Shown: one piece after another, positions 27,123 through 35,734 of the stretch
How positions within the stretch are numbered: position 1 is the first letter of the stretch
How the letters are laid out: each line of letters starts with the position of its first letter
Assembly (NCBI GenBank): GCA_034506175.1
Contig: JAPDQB010000007.1
Coordinates: 62,001-126,000, forward strand
DNA from: a candidate division KSB1 bacterium
GTDB taxonomy: Bacteria > Zhuqueibacterota > Zhuqueibacteria > Zhuqueibacterales > Zhuqueibacteraceae
Direction: 5' to 3'
Length of the DNA: 64,000 bases
Notes under the pieces: model-generated
What the model saw: the letters and a program-made list of their open reading frames with translations, nothing else
What the model was told of the DNA's origin: nothing
The model's database searches: none
Made by a program: the position numbers and the translations under genes

Positions 27123-28373
27123 ATGAGCAAGCCAAGAAGTGATTTGCGACAGGCGATTTCACTGTCGCAGAAATTTCGCCAGTTGTTATTGCCTTCGCAA
27201 CGGAGAACGGTGGGGACACCCACGCGCGGCCGCCAACGGACCCCTATTCACACCACCTCGCCCCGCCGCCGCGTTCGCATTCTGTTCTTTTCAACCTGGG
27301 GCAGCGACTATAAACAATTCGATTTAAGCGCCAAGACTTTTGCCAGTCTGCTTTTCAGTTTTGTGGTCGTTGTCAGCATGTTCATTGTTTTTGCCGCTCA
27401 CGGCCTCAACCGCCTCGTGCAAGAATATCGCCTCGCCTCGCTGAGGGAAAATCATGAAGTTTTGCGCAGCCGATTGAACCAGATTGAAACGCGGGTTCAA
27501 AATTTGTCTGGACGCCTTCAAGGCGCTGAGGAAGAGACAAGTTATGGTTTGACTCAACAATCCGATGCCAATGAGTTGCCGGCCTTGCGCTCCGTACCCG
27601 GTGATGACAGCACTTCGACAGTGGCCTCGATTCAACCAGCGTCTTCCACTGTTAGCAAGCGCGGCCCGCTCGGTTTGCCTTGGCGTGAAGACAGCACCAC
27701 CAGGGCTGAGCGCGAAGCGAAAGAGGCGATTTTTTATGGTCAGGGCGGCGGCGCGTATGTCGATGACGACGACAATATTTACCCGACGCGGCACGAAAAA
27801 GAGCGCGCTGAACTGGCGGCTTCCTCATCAACGGCGAAAGCGAATATTGCCGCCTCAGGGTCGGGCAATGATTTGATTTCACAGTTGGAAGCAAATTTAA
27901 CGCACACACAAGCGCTACAAAAAACCATTATCGAGAAATTCGAAGCGCGCCGCAAGCAGCTCGAGCACATTCCTTCAATCAAGCCATTGCTCAGCGGCCG
28001 CATCACTGATCTCTTTGGCAAGCGCAGGGATCCTTTTATTTACCGCACCCGCCATCATCAGGGTTTGGACATCGGCGCGCCACGCGGCACCGAGGTGTTT
28101 GCGCCGGCCAACGGCGTGGTCGAATTTGTCAAGACGACTTACCGGCGCCATAGCGGTTATGGCAAAGCCGTGGTGATCGACCACGGCTATGGCATCAAAA
28201 CGCTGTACGGCCATCTCTCCGCCATCAACGTCAAAGTCGGGCAAAAAATCGAGCGCTGGGACCTCATCGGCCTTGTCGGCGAAACCGGCCGCGCCACCGG
28301 GCCGCATCTGCACTACGAAGTTTGGGTTGACGGCGAAGCCACAGACCCGATGCGGTTTATTTTGAATAATTAG
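27123..28373 (+). CDS. M23 family metallopeptidase, membrane-anchored with coiled coil
   Basis: A 416-aa protein: a basic cytoplasmic N-terminus, one TM helix around residues 72-97, a coiled-coil stretch (about 100-145), a low-complexity linker, a second helical segment, and a C-terminal LytM/M23 domain. Zinc ligands are visible in HHQGLDIGAP (H-x3-D) and HLHYEV (H-x-H). A GYGKAVVIDHGYG motif with YGHLS completes the domain. With both ligand motifs present it could cleave peptidoglycan cross-links, unlike degenerate EnvC-type members. It meets the EVE gene tail to tail with a 17-nt overlap. Confidence 0.9.
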   Translation: MSKPRSDLRQAISLSQKFRQLLLPSQRRTVGTPTRGRQRTPIHTTSPRRRVRILFFSTWGSDYKQFDLSAKTFASLLFSFVVVVSMFIVFAAHGLNRLVQEYRLASLRENHEVLRSRLNQIETRVQNLSGRLQGAEEETSYGLTQQSDANELPALRSVPGDDSTSTVASIQPASSTVSKRGPLGLPWREDSTTRAEREAKEAIFYGQGGGAYVDDDDNIYPTRHEKERAELAASSSTAKANIAASGSGNDLISQLEANLTHTQALQKTIIEKFEARRKQLEHIPSIKPLLSGRITDLFGKRRDPFIYRTRHHQGLDIGAPRGTEVFAPANGVVEFVKTTYRRHSGYGKAVVIDHGYGIKTLYGHLSAINVKVGQKIERWDLIGLVGETGRATGPHLHYEVWVDGEATDPMRFILNN

Positions 28374-28779
28374 CGCCCGCCATCTTCATCAACACCTGCC
28401 ACTGCTTCTCCGTCACCGGCATCACCGAAAGCCGCGGGATGCGCACAAGATCAAAATTCGCCAATGATTTTTGCTTTTTGATCTCGGCCAGCGGCACCGG
28501 GCGCGGCAGGCGCTTTTTCGGTTTGAGATCGAAGACGACGAGCTTGGGGTCGTTTTGCTTGGGGCCGGGATAGGGATTGCTTGTTATTGTCGCGAGGCCG
28601 ATGACCGCCTTCTCGTCGCCGGAGTGATAAATCAAGGCGAGATCGCCTTTCTTCATCGCGCGGATGTTTTTCAGCGCGGCGTTGCTGCTGACGCCGTCCC
28701 ACACCGTTTTGCCCTCGCGCTCGAGGTCGGCAAAGCTGTAGGTGGAAGGCTCGGTTTTTAGCAACCAAAGATTAGGCAT
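28357..28779 (-). CDS. EVE domain-containing protein
   Basis: A 140-aa single-domain protein, starting MPNLWLLKTEPSTYSFADLE, with the EVE/THYN1 pattern: WDGVSSNAALKNIRAMKKGD, IYHSGDEKAVIGLA and a central PYPGPKQNDPK stretch. EVE proteins are PUA-fold readers of modified bases in DNA or RNA. The start at 28779 is chosen because the family begins at this MPNLWL segment; a ten-residue upstream extension exists. It lies downstream of the HerA-like gene on the same strand (124-nt gap). Confidence 0.88.
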   Translation of the reverse strand: MPNLWLLKTEPSTYSFADLEREGKTVWDGVSSNAALKNIRAMKKGDLALIYHSGDEKAVIGLATITSNPYPGPKQNDPKLVVFDLKPKKRLPRPVPLAEIKKQKSLANFDLVRIPRLSVMPVTEKQWQVLMKMAGANYSK

Positions 28780-28796
28780 GTTGACAAACCGTGTAG

Positions 28797-28846
28797 TTGT
28801 AAATTGCAAATTTTAAATTGGAAATTTTCAATTTAAAATTTACAAT
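28797..28846. repeat. AT-rich inverted repeat
   Basis: Arms GCAAATTTTAAATTG and CAATTTAAAATTTAC form a near-perfect stem around an 8-nt AT loop, between the HerA-like and EVE genes. It lacks GC-rich stem or T-tract on the coding strand, so a terminator role is uncertain; it may be a promoter or protein-binding site. Confidence 0.45.
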
Positions 28847-28903
28847 GCTTTTGATTGCGGCTAAAAGCCGCATGACGATTTATTGGTCCGTGTCATCCGT
28901 TGT

Positions 28904-30454
28904 TCACCACAGCCCCGTCCGCCGCCGTGTTCTTCGCTTCGGTGTCGGGCCTAACAAGCCGAACAGGCCGCGCACGACTTCGCGGCCGATTTGGCGGCCC
29001 AGCGGTGAGTTGATCACATCGGCCACCTTGTCCAACATGCCCTCTTCTTTTGGTTGCGCCGGTTGTCGCTTCGCGATCGGCTCGTCGTCCGGAATGTCCA
29101 TCATCTTTTTTGCCAGCAGCTCGCGCGCGCTTTCACGGTCGATTGGCGTGCTGTATTTTTTGTACAATGGCGAGCTGCGAATGATTTGGTCCATCATTTC
29201 TGGCGGGGCCGGGCCCATAAAAGATTGCGGCGGCCGCAAGACGGTGGCAACCGGCGAAGTGGGCACGCCGCGCGGATCGAGCACGGTGATCAGCGCTTCG
29301 CCAATGCCGAGCGTTGTCAGCGTTTCTTCGAGATCATAAAACTTCGTTATTGGAAAAGTGGCGACCGTCGCTTTCAACGCCTTCGCGTCGTTCGGCGTGA
29401 ACGCGCGCAAGGCGTGCTGCACGCGGTGGCCAAGCTGCGCCAGCACGTCGGTATCGACGTCTTTAGGCGTTTGTGTGACAAAATAGACGCCGACGCCTTT
29501 GGAACGAATGAGGCGCACGACTTGCTGGAGCTGATCCAGGAAAGCTTTGCTGGCGCCGTCAAAAAGAAAATGCGCCTCGTCAAAAAAGAACGCGAGAATC
29601 GGCTTGTCAACGTCGCCGCGTTCCGGCAGGTCGCAATACAGCGCCGCCAGCAGCCACATCATGAAGGTGCTGAACAACATCGGGCGATCTTGCAGATCCG
29701 CTATTTCCAAAATGCTGATGATACCGCGCCCGTCCGGCGCCGTGCGCAGCAAATCATCCGGATCAAATTCCGGCTCGCCGAAAAATTTGTCCCCGCCCTG
29801 CGTTTCCAACTCGACCATTTTGCGCAGCAACACGCCGACGGAAGTGGTTGAAAGCCCGCCGTACGTTTTCAACTCCGCGGCGCCGTCACCGGTCAAATAG
29901 GTGAGCACAGCGCGGAGATCGCTGAAATCCAACAGGGGCAGTTGGCGGTCGTCGCAAAATTTGAAAACCATTGTGAGTGAACTTTGTTGCGTCTCGTTCA
30001 AGCCGAGCACTTTGGAGAGCAAAATTGGGCCAAAGGAGCTAACCGTCGCACGCAACGGAATGCCATTCTTGCCGCTGAGGCTGAGAAATTCCACCGGAAA
30101 TTCGCGGCCTTGAAAACTGATGCCGAGCTTGCTGCAACGATCTTGCAGCTTCGCATTCGTCACACCGGGCTGCGCCAACCCGCTCAAGTCGCCCTTGATG
30201 TCGGCGAGAAAAACCGGCACGCCGTTGAGCGAAAGCTGCTCGGCCATGCCCTGCAACGTGCGGGTTTTGCCGGTGCCGGTGGCGCCGGCAATCAGGCCGT
30301 GGCGATTGCCCAACGCCAGCGGCAAGCGCACGTTGACTTCCGCCAGCCTTTGCGGCTGCCCGGCTTCAGGCGGATACGCGGCGCGGCCCAACTCCAAAGA
30401 CGGCTCACTCCAGCCGTATTGGTTGGCCATGAATGAGGCAAAGGTGGAATCCAT
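28904..30454 (-). CDS. HerA-like P-loop ATPase (DUF853 family)
   Basis: A 516-aa FtsK/HerA-superfamily ATPase. Walker A GATGTGKT lies near residue 57 and Walker B LAFFFDEAHF near 290. An N-terminal segment resembles the HAS-barrel region. Conserved motifs IKGDLSGLAQPG and FVTQTPKDVDTDVLAQLG identify the DUF853 (helicase HerA-like, C-terminal) family. Other HerA proteins pump DNA with NurA nuclease; no NurA gene is nearby. Residues after about 440 are a polar linker and a C-terminal DUF853 tail with basic end (KRRTRRRTG). The function of the DUF853 branch is not established. Confidence 0.9.
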   Translation of the reverse strand: MDSTFASFMANQYGWSEPSLELGRAAYPPEAGQPQRLAEVNVRLPLALGNRHGLIAGATGTGKTRTLQGMAEQLSLNGVPVFLADIKGDLSGLAQPGVTNAKLQDRCSKLGISFQGREFPVEFLSLSGKNGIPLRATVSSFGPILLSKVLGLNETQQSSLTMVFKFCDDRQLPLLDFSDLRAVLTYLTGDGAAELKTYGGLSTTSVGVLLRKMVELETQGGDKFFGEPEFDPDDLLRTAPDGRGIISILEIADLQDRPMLFSTFMMWLLAALYCDLPERGDVDKPILAFFFDEAHFLFDGASKAFLDQLQQVVRLIRSKGVGVYFVTQTPKDVDTDVLAQLGHRVQHALRAFTPNDAKALKATVATFPITKFYDLEETLTTLGIGEALITVLDPRGVPTSPVATVLRPPQSFMGPAPPEMMDQIIRSSPLYKKYSTPIDRESARELLAKKMMDIPDDEPIAKRQPAQPKEEGMLDKVADVINSPLGRQIGREVVRGLFGLLGPTPKRRTRRRTGLW

Positions 30455-30784
30455 GTCAAGCTCTCCTTATTTGTCGTACTATGTTCGTAGTGATGCCTTT
30501 AGACATTCATGCTCAACCGAAAGCACGACGCCTGAAGGCGTAACTGCAAACGTTATTTTCATAAAATCGATTTTCACTGTTGATCATTTTAGATTAATTT
30601 TACTAGAAAGTCAAGCGCGAAATTTGACAGTAATACCCTCACTTATGGGCGAAGAAAACTGTCATCCCGCCGTGTGGGATCTTTTTTATATCCAGCACCG
30701 TGCGTGCAATAAAAAATGTTTCCAACATGACATTACAGTAGTCCACTGGATCACCGACCCCTTACATTTGACAACAGAAAGAAC
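30455..30784. other. Intergenic region upstream of the hendecad-repeat gene
   Basis: About 330 bp between the HerA-like start and a promoter for the next gene. A frame on the plus strand continues through here from inside the HerA gene, but it has no start or coding character and is not called. Nothing else is recognised. Confidence 0.5.
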
Positions 30785-30813
30785 TTGCAGTTTTGGCATT
30801 TTTTTGTTATACT
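30785..30813 (+). promoter_or_regulatory. Probable promoter of the hendecad-repeat protein
   Basis: TTGCAG at 30785-30790, 17-nt T-rich spacer, TATACT at 30808-30813, then 29 nt to the ATG at 30843. A ribosome-binding site GAGGG lies in between. Confidence 0.6.
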
Positions 30814-30842
30814 TTTTCCAACCAATTCACGAGGGAACAAAA

Positions 30843-31481
30843 ATGCCGGTCGCCATTGCCATCAAGCCCGCGCTGAGAAAGGTTCTCGGTGACGAGGCGG
30901 AAGCAGCATTTGTCGACGTTCTGAACCAAATTCAAGCCGATCAGCGGAATGGATTCGAGCGTTCAATCGAAATGCACCTGCAAGCTTTTCGAGAGTATCT
31001 CGATCGTCATTTAATCGAAGCCGACGCCAAGACTGAAAAACGTTTTGCAGAAGCCGACGCCAAGACTGAAAAACGTTTTGCAGAAGCCGACCTCAAGAAC
31101 GAAAAGCGCTTTGCGGAAGCCGACGCCAAGACTGAAAAACGTTTTGCGGAAGCCGACGCCAAGACTGAAAAACGTTTTGCAGAAGCCGACCTCAAGAACG
31201 AAAAGCGCTTTGCGGAAGCCGACGCCAAGAACGAAAAGCGCTTTGCGGAAGCCGACGCCAAGAACGAAAAGCGTTTTAATGAGATCATGCAGGCGATGGA
31301 AAAACGCTTTGCAGAAGCCGACGTTAAAAGTGAAAGACGTTACGCTGCTCTTGAAATCAAAATCGCCCAAAGCCATGCCTCTTTGATCCGCTGGATGTTT
31401 GCGTTTTTTATCGGCATGATTTTTTCACTGGCAAGTCTGCTTTTTGTCTACTTCCAACTCTTGGTCAAAGTCAAGCCCTGA
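30843..31481 (+). CDS. Coiled-coil protein with 11-residue repeats and C-terminal membrane anchor
   Basis: A 212-aa protein. Residues 1-58 form a helical head. Residues 59-146 are eight near-identical 11-residue units of form EADAKTEKRFA or EADLKNEKRFA, and two degenerate units follow to residue 168. A hydrophobic helix at about 185-208 ends the protein. Hendecads give right-handed or straight coiled coils. The architecture (coiled coil plus C-terminal TM) resembles DUF1640/CCDC90-type proteins, which form trimeric stalks. The start is set by the promoter and GAGGG site; the much longer upstream frame is rejected. A degenerate relative follows at once. Confidence 0.75.
   Translation: MPVAIAIKPALRKVLGDEAEAAFVDVLNQIQADQRNGFERSIEMHLQAFREYLDRHLIEADAKTEKRFAEADAKTEKRFAEADLKNEKRFAEADAKTEKRFAEADAKTEKRFAEADLKNEKRFAEADAKNEKRFAEADAKNEKRFNEIMQAMEKRFAEADVKSERRYAALEIKIAQSHASLIRWMFAFFIGMIFSLASLLFVYFQLLVKVKP
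31017..31280 (+). repeat. 33-bp in-frame tandem repeat array (8 units)
   Basis: Eight consecutive 33-bp units, almost identical at nucleotide level, inside the coiled-coil gene. Unit types run A-A-B-A-A-B-C-C (A = EADAKTEKRFA, B = EADLKNEKRFA, C = EADAKNEKRF plus A or N), so a three-unit block was itself duplicated. Such identity suggests recent expansion and likely length variation between strains. Confidence 0.9.
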
Positions 31482-31482
31482 T

Positions 31483-31745
31483 ATGGACCCACATGCTGCC
31501 AGTGCAATTATTTACTGGCCTTCAAAACAAGCCGAAAGCGAAAAACGCTTTGCTGAAACTCTTGGCAATATGGATGAGAGCTTTGGCAAGACAGGAAAGA
31601 CGCTGGATGATTTTTACGTTCGTATAGATAAAGCTACCACAAACCATTATCGCTCTTTGCTCAGCTGGATGTTCATTTTTTCATTTTGCAAGAGCTTTTT
31701 CTCATCGGCTTTTTCATTGCCATGATAAAACTGACGATCAAATAA
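31483..31745 (+). pseudogene. Frameshifted relative of the coiled-coil/TM protein
   Basis: Starts with ATG at 31483, 1 nt after the preceding stop codon. The frame contains one hendecad-like ESEKRFAETL, a helical stretch, and NHYRSLLSWMFIF, which parallels SHASLIRWMFAFF of the upstream protein. It then runs out of frame in a T-rich tract (about 31676-31686). Two nt off, the reading FFILQELFLIGFFIAMIKL restores a complete TM helix, ending in TAA at 31745. This looks like a duplicated gene broken by a homopolymer frameshift. A sequencing error or programmed slippage could also explain it. Confidence 0.6.
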
Positions 31746-31781
31746 TAGCGCTTTCCTTGTCAATCGGTTTCTTTCGAAATC

Positions 31782-31820
31782 AAAAAGGCTGCCGTTCAGT
31801 TTGATGAACGACAGCCTTTT
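31782..31820. terminator. Bidirectional terminator hairpin
   Basis: AAAAAGGCTG-CCGTTCA pairs with TGAACG-ACAGCCTTTT around a short loop, with A-rich and T-rich flanks on the two sides. It sits between the plus-strand coiled-coil relative and the minus-strand TonB receptor stop codon, so it can serve both converging transcripts. Confidence 0.85.
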
Positions 31821-31840
31821 CCGTTTCACCGCTTCAACAC

Positions 31841-34228
31841 TCAAAACGAATAACTCACCCCCACCCTTACATTCCGCGGATTCCCCGGCGTGAAGTGCAG
31901 CTCGGAAACCGGGGCGGTCTCCCCGCGCAAACGCGATTCAGTGTCGAATTGGGCTTCGTTCCAAGCCGTATTCGTCATATTCTCCAAAACCAAACTGATT
32001 CGATAATTTCCCAAACGATATGAAGCGGAAAGATCGAGCACCGTGTAGCCGAGCGCCGTCACGCTATGGTCTTCGTTTGCCGGACGGTCGCCGATGTGGC
32101 GATAGCGCAAGCCGCCTTCGTATTTGGCCTGGCGCACGGTGAGGCCGCCGGTGGAAACCAGCCGCGGCGCCAGCGGAATTTCATTCGCCTCTTTCGGCTC
32201 GTCGCGCAGCTTGCCGGTCGACACGGTGAGATCGACATCGCCGTAGAGCCACGAAAAAATTTTAAGCCGCGTCTCGAAATCCACACCATAACGCCGGGTG
32301 CGGCCGCTCAGCTCCGTGCTGCCTTCATCGCCGATGTAAACAAACTCACGTTCGAGGTCGAGCCACCAGCCGGCAGCGCCGAAATTCAAGCGGTCGCCGA
32401 GGCGGGCGCGAAAGCCCAGCTCGGCGCCGACCGCGCGCGGCAAAGTTTTGGCGTCAAGATGCGTGGGATCGAAATTCAGCGCGGTGAGCGAATCGGCAAT
32501 TTGGCCATCACTCAAGCCGTTGCGCCGCAGCGCTTTTTCCAATTCGTTGACGCGTTGGTCGATGATAACGTCGCGGGCGTCGTTGGAATGAAAGCCGGTG
32601 CCGAAGTTGGCAAACAAATCAAGGCTGTGCGCCGGGCTGATGACGAGATTGGCTTTGGGGCTGAGAATGGTTTCCTGCGCATAGCCGGAAGCGTGCGGCA
32701 AACCGTTGCCGGGTTGCGTATCGAAGCGATCTTCGACATCAAAAGTAAAATAATCGCCGCGCAGGCCGAGCTGCAGGCGAAGCTGGGGGCTGAAGACAAT
32801 CTCTTCTTGCGCCCAGAGAAAGAGATTGCGCTCGGCGATGTTCGCCTCGACGCGCTTTTCGGCGCGCACGCGATTGGGGCTGCGCCACAGCACGACGTCA
32901 ATATCATCAGCGCGATAACCGCCGCCGAAGGTTGTCGTGCCGACGCCGAAACCGAGGTGATGATAAAATTTGTACTTCGTATTCAATCCGAGAATCTGGC
33001 GCGTATCGGTTTGCTCGATCATGTCGCCATTGACCGGGTCATTCAGAAAAAAAGTGAAATTGGAAAACAATTTGAAATTATACCGGCTGGCATAAGCCTG
33101 AATGAGAAATTCGCTGTTGTCTTTGCCGCGGGCTTCATAGGTGAAGTTGAGATTCTGGCGTCCGGTGGTGCCGCCCTCGAGATCGTCGAGCGCGCCGAAA
33201 CGGCCGATCAACCGATTGTCGACCGCGCGCTGCGGAATTTGCCCGGAAGCATTCCACGCCGAGCTGAAGCCGCTGATGTCGAACGACAGCTTGGCGGTTT
33301 CGGAAATATGCGTGTGGAATTTGCCAAACAAGTTGAAGCGGCGAAACCCCTGCGGACTGTCCACCGGGCCGTCGGTGTTGTAAAACTGGCCGGCAAAATA
33401 TGCGTTGTTGTGCGCGCCAGTGGTGGGAATTTGGTAAAGCGTGGTGATCCGGTAGGTATCAAACGCGCCGCCCTCGGCTCTCAGCATGTTGCCGTCGATA
33501 TGCTCGCGTGTGCGAAAAGCCACGGCGCCGGCGGTCGCCAAGTTGCCATATTCGGCGAAATACGGGCCCTTGTAAACGTCGACTTCTTCGATCACGTCGG
33601 GAATCATGAAGTGCAGATCGGCGTAGCCCTGGCCGTGGCCGTGCGACACCATGTTGACCGGAATGCCATCCACCGAAATATTCACGTCGGTGCCATGATC
33701 AGCATCGAAGCCGCGCAAAAAAATTTGCTCGGCCTTGCCGCCACCGGCGTGCTGCGCGATGACAAGGCCAGGCGCGAGCTGCAGCAGGTCTTGCGCCGAG
33801 CGGTTGGGCCGGATCTTCAAATCGAAGTCGCGGACGGCGCGCGACGAGGCGGTGGAGTACGAGCGGTCGGCTTGCACCAGAAGCTCGTCAAGCTCGAGCG
33901 CTTTGGGCACAAGCTGCAATTCAACCGTCGCCTCGCGGCCGGCTTCAACGGTAATGCTGGCGCTGGCGGTTTTATAGCCGATTAGGCTGGCGATGAGAGT
34001 GTAATTGCCGGGCCGAATGCGCGCGATCACGAAACTGCCGTCGCCGGCGGTGCTGGCGCCGCGGCTCGTGCCTTCGATAATGACGTTGGCGCCGGGCAGG
34101 GCGTTGCCGGTATCGGCGTCCTTGATGGTTCCTTTGATCGCGCCCAAAGATTGGGCAGCGGATGAGAAGGGATTGATTAAATAAAACAAAGTGAGGCCGA
34201 TAAATACAACCGTTGCAACTTTGCGCAT
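31841..34228 (-). CDS. TonB-dependent outer-membrane receptor with CarboxypepD_reg-like domain
   Basis: A 795-aa outer-membrane receptor: signal peptide (to about residue 25, SSAAQS), a CarboxypepD_reg-like beta-sandwich at residues 30-110 (GTIKDADTGNALPGANV and SLIGYKTAS motifs), a plug domain (130-240) with LRGFDADHG, and a C-terminal 22-strand-type barrel ending in VSYSF. The leader domain is typical of Bacteroidota/FCB receptors. The ligand cannot be told; a His-rich stretch (MVSHGHGQGYADLH) near residue 190 could bind metal. A GAGGAG ribosome-binding site precedes the ATG. The TPR gene ends 16 nt upstream on the same strand. Confidence 0.92.
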   Translation of the reverse strand: MRKVATVVFIGLTLFYLINPFSSAAQSLGAIKGTIKDADTGNALPGANVIIEGTSRGASTAGDGSFVIARIRPGNYTLIASLIGYKTASASITVEAGREATVELQLVPKALELDELLVQADRSYSTASSRAVRDFDLKIRPNRSAQDLLQLAPGLVIAQHAGGGKAEQIFLRGFDADHGTDVNISVDGIPVNMVSHGHGQGYADLHFMIPDVIEEVDVYKGPYFAEYGNLATAGAVAFRTREHIDGNMLRAEGGAFDTYRITTLYQIPTTGAHNNAYFAGQFYNTDGPVDSPQGFRRFNLFGKFHTHISETAKLSFDISGFSSAWNASGQIPQRAVDNRLIGRFGALDDLEGGTTGRQNLNFTYEARGKDNSEFLIQAYASRYNFKLFSNFTFFLNDPVNGDMIEQTDTRQILGLNTKYKFYHHLGFGVGTTTFGGGYRADDIDVVLWRSPNRVRAEKRVEANIAERNLFLWAQEEIVFSPQLRLQLGLRGDYFTFDVEDRFDTQPGNGLPHASGYAQETILSPKANLVISPAHSLDLFANFGTGFHSNDARDVIIDQRVNELEKALRRNGLSDGQIADSLTALNFDPTHLDAKTLPRAVGAELGFRARLGDRLNFGAAGWWLDLEREFVYIGDEGSTELSGRTRRYGVDFETRLKIFSWLYGDVDLTVSTGKLRDEPKEANEIPLAPRLVSTGGLTVRQAKYEGGLRYRHIGDRPANEDHSVTALGYTVLDLSASYRLGNYRISLVLENMTNTAWNEAQFDTESRLRGETAPVSELHFTPGNPRNVRVGVSYSF

Positions 34229-34244
34229 GGCAATCTCCTCGAGA

Positions 34245-35594
34245 TTATTTCATCGCGTAATCGTTGTCCATCATTTTCGACAGCGCCTGCTGCGCTTCGT
34301 CAACATATAACGGGTGGAGCGAAAGATTTTCAGCGAGAGAACGCTGCAAATGCGTTTTCGCTTTTTCCCGTTGATGGGCGGCGAAATAGATCATGCCTGC
34401 ATGATAAGACAAGGTGGCGCGGCGCGTGTTCAATTTCATCGCCTGCTCGATGAGCGGCACGGCCTCTTGTACATGGCCATTTTTATAAAGTGCCCACGCG
34501 CAGGTTTCGAGCACATCAATATTGTTTGGACGTGCTTCGTATTCGCTTTTGGCCCGCTTCAAAGCCGCCGCAAGATTCATGTTGTGATTGGCGCAGAACA
34601 TCGCGAACTCGCGGTTGATGTTCCAGCCGCCTTGTTCGTGCTGGCCGAAAGTTTTTAAAACTTCCTGGGCGGTGGAATCGGCGCGGCGGGCATCGCCGGC
34701 GGCGCGATAAAGATCAGCAAGCTGCTCGATGAAGCCGTGGTCCGGCACGATTTGATAAGCTTGCTGAAAAAGTCTGATGGCTTCAGCGAAATTTTTCTTC
34801 ACGCTATTAACTTGCGCCAACCCGGCAATAGCATAGGCATAATTGGAGCGCTCCTCTAAAATTCCTTTGAAAATGAACGCCGCCGTGTCTGCCTTGCCTT
34901 GTTGAAGATAAAGCATTCCCAATTGATGCAAAGCCCACGCGCGGCTCTCTTGTCCCGCCACGCCGGCGTCGCAGGCCATCCGCATCGCCGCCATCGCGCC
35001 GTCAAGATCGCCGTGCAGCTCGCGCAAATAAGAAGCCCGGGCATAAGAGCGCAAATCCGGGCGAAGGCTCAACATCTTGTCGCAAATTTTCACCGCCTCG
35101 CCGTATTCGCCCAGCTCGATGAGCGCATCAACGAGCACGCCGTGCGAGAAGGCATTATAAGGAGCGTGAGCGATGGCAATTTGCGCCAGCCGTTTGGCCT
35201 CTTGAAATTGATGCAGCGTCAGCATCAACGAAGCCTTGACAATAGTCGCCTGAAAATTTTTTGGCTCCAGCGCCAAAGCTTTTTCCAGCAACTGCTGCGC
35301 CTCGGGAATATACTGGTGATGATTGCCGGTGACGCGCGCCTCCTGCAAGAAAACCTGCGCCAGCTCGATATAATTCTTCGCCACTTCCGGCTTGCGGCGA
35401 ATTTCAGCTTCATAATACTCGACGGCCTTTTGGGCATTCAAAAATTCCGACGACGGGGTGATTTCAGCGGCGCGTCTGTCGAACTTGGGAAAAGCCGGCG
35501 CCGGCTTTTCATTTTTCAGCGCATAATATCTGCCGGCGATGATCAGCAAAATGATGATGCTGATGGCAGCGGCAATTTTAAAATTTTTGCTCAT
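34245..35594 (-). CDS. Membrane-anchored TPR-repeat protein
   Basis: A 449-aa protein with an N-terminal TM anchor or uncleaved signal (about residues 7-25), followed by tandem tetratricopeptide repeats through the rest of the chain (for example EAQQLLEKALALEPKNFQA and EAVPLIEQAMKLNTRRATL). TPRs mediate protein contacts; the location is likely periplasmic. It lies between the DUF4331 and TonB-receptor genes on the same strand. The three probably act together, since DUF4331 and TPR proteins often accompany receptors, but the shared task is unknown. Confidence 0.88.
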   Translation of the reverse strand: MSKNFKIAAAISIIILLIIAGRYYALKNEKPAPAFPKFDRRAAEITPSSEFLNAQKAVEYYEAEIRRKPEVAKNYIELAQVFLQEARVTGNHHQYIPEAQQLLEKALALEPKNFQATIVKASLMLTLHQFQEAKRLAQIAIAHAPYNAFSHGVLVDALIELGEYGEAVKICDKMLSLRPDLRSYARASYLRELHGDLDGAMAAMRMACDAGVAGQESRAWALHQLGMLYLQQGKADTAAFIFKGILEERSNYAYAIAGLAQVNSVKKNFAEAIRLFQQAYQIVPDHGFIEQLADLYRAAGDARRADSTAQEVLKTFGQHEQGGWNINREFAMFCANHNMNLAAALKRAKSEYEARPNNIDVLETCAWALYKNGHVQEAVPLIEQAMKLNTRRATLSYHAGMIYFAAHQREKAKTHLQRSLAENLSLHPLYVDEAQQALSKMMDNDYAMK

Positions 35595-35633
35595 GGCTTA
35601 TGTTCACGCTCTCGAGTTTCAGTTCGTACTCTT

Positions 35634-35706
35634 TCTCATACTCTTACTCGCTTTTTGGAATTATGCACAGCGAGCAAGAGTATGAGTAGGAGTAGGAGTA
35701 GGAGTA
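35634..35706. repeat. Inverted repeat plus GGAGTA microrepeat between DUF4331 and TPR genes
   Basis: CTCATACTCTTACTCGCT (35634-35651) is inverted at 35669-35686 with 17 of 18 positions matching, around a 17-nt loop. A 6-bp microrepeat (AGGAGT, about four copies) follows at 35686-35706. The hairpin lies inside the probable operon, so it could stabilise or separate mRNA segments. Confidence 0.7.
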
Positions 35707-35734
35707 CGGGCAACAAGAAACCAGCAACCAGTCA

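Noticed and set aside
30120-30842. Upstream extension of the hendecad protein frame
   Set aside because: It lies antisense to the HerA-like gene and a promoter and ribosome-binding site support the ATG at 30843.
31017-31280. Could the 33-bp periodic array be a CRISPR array?
   Set aside because: Units are contiguous with no unique spacers and stay in frame within a coding region; no cas genes nearby.
32066-33985. Long plus-strand frame (639 codons) opposite the TonB receptor
   Set aside because: It is antisense to a clear receptor, with no domain motifs and a composition (Ala/Glu/Val/Arg runs) expected from a mirrored GC-biased gene.
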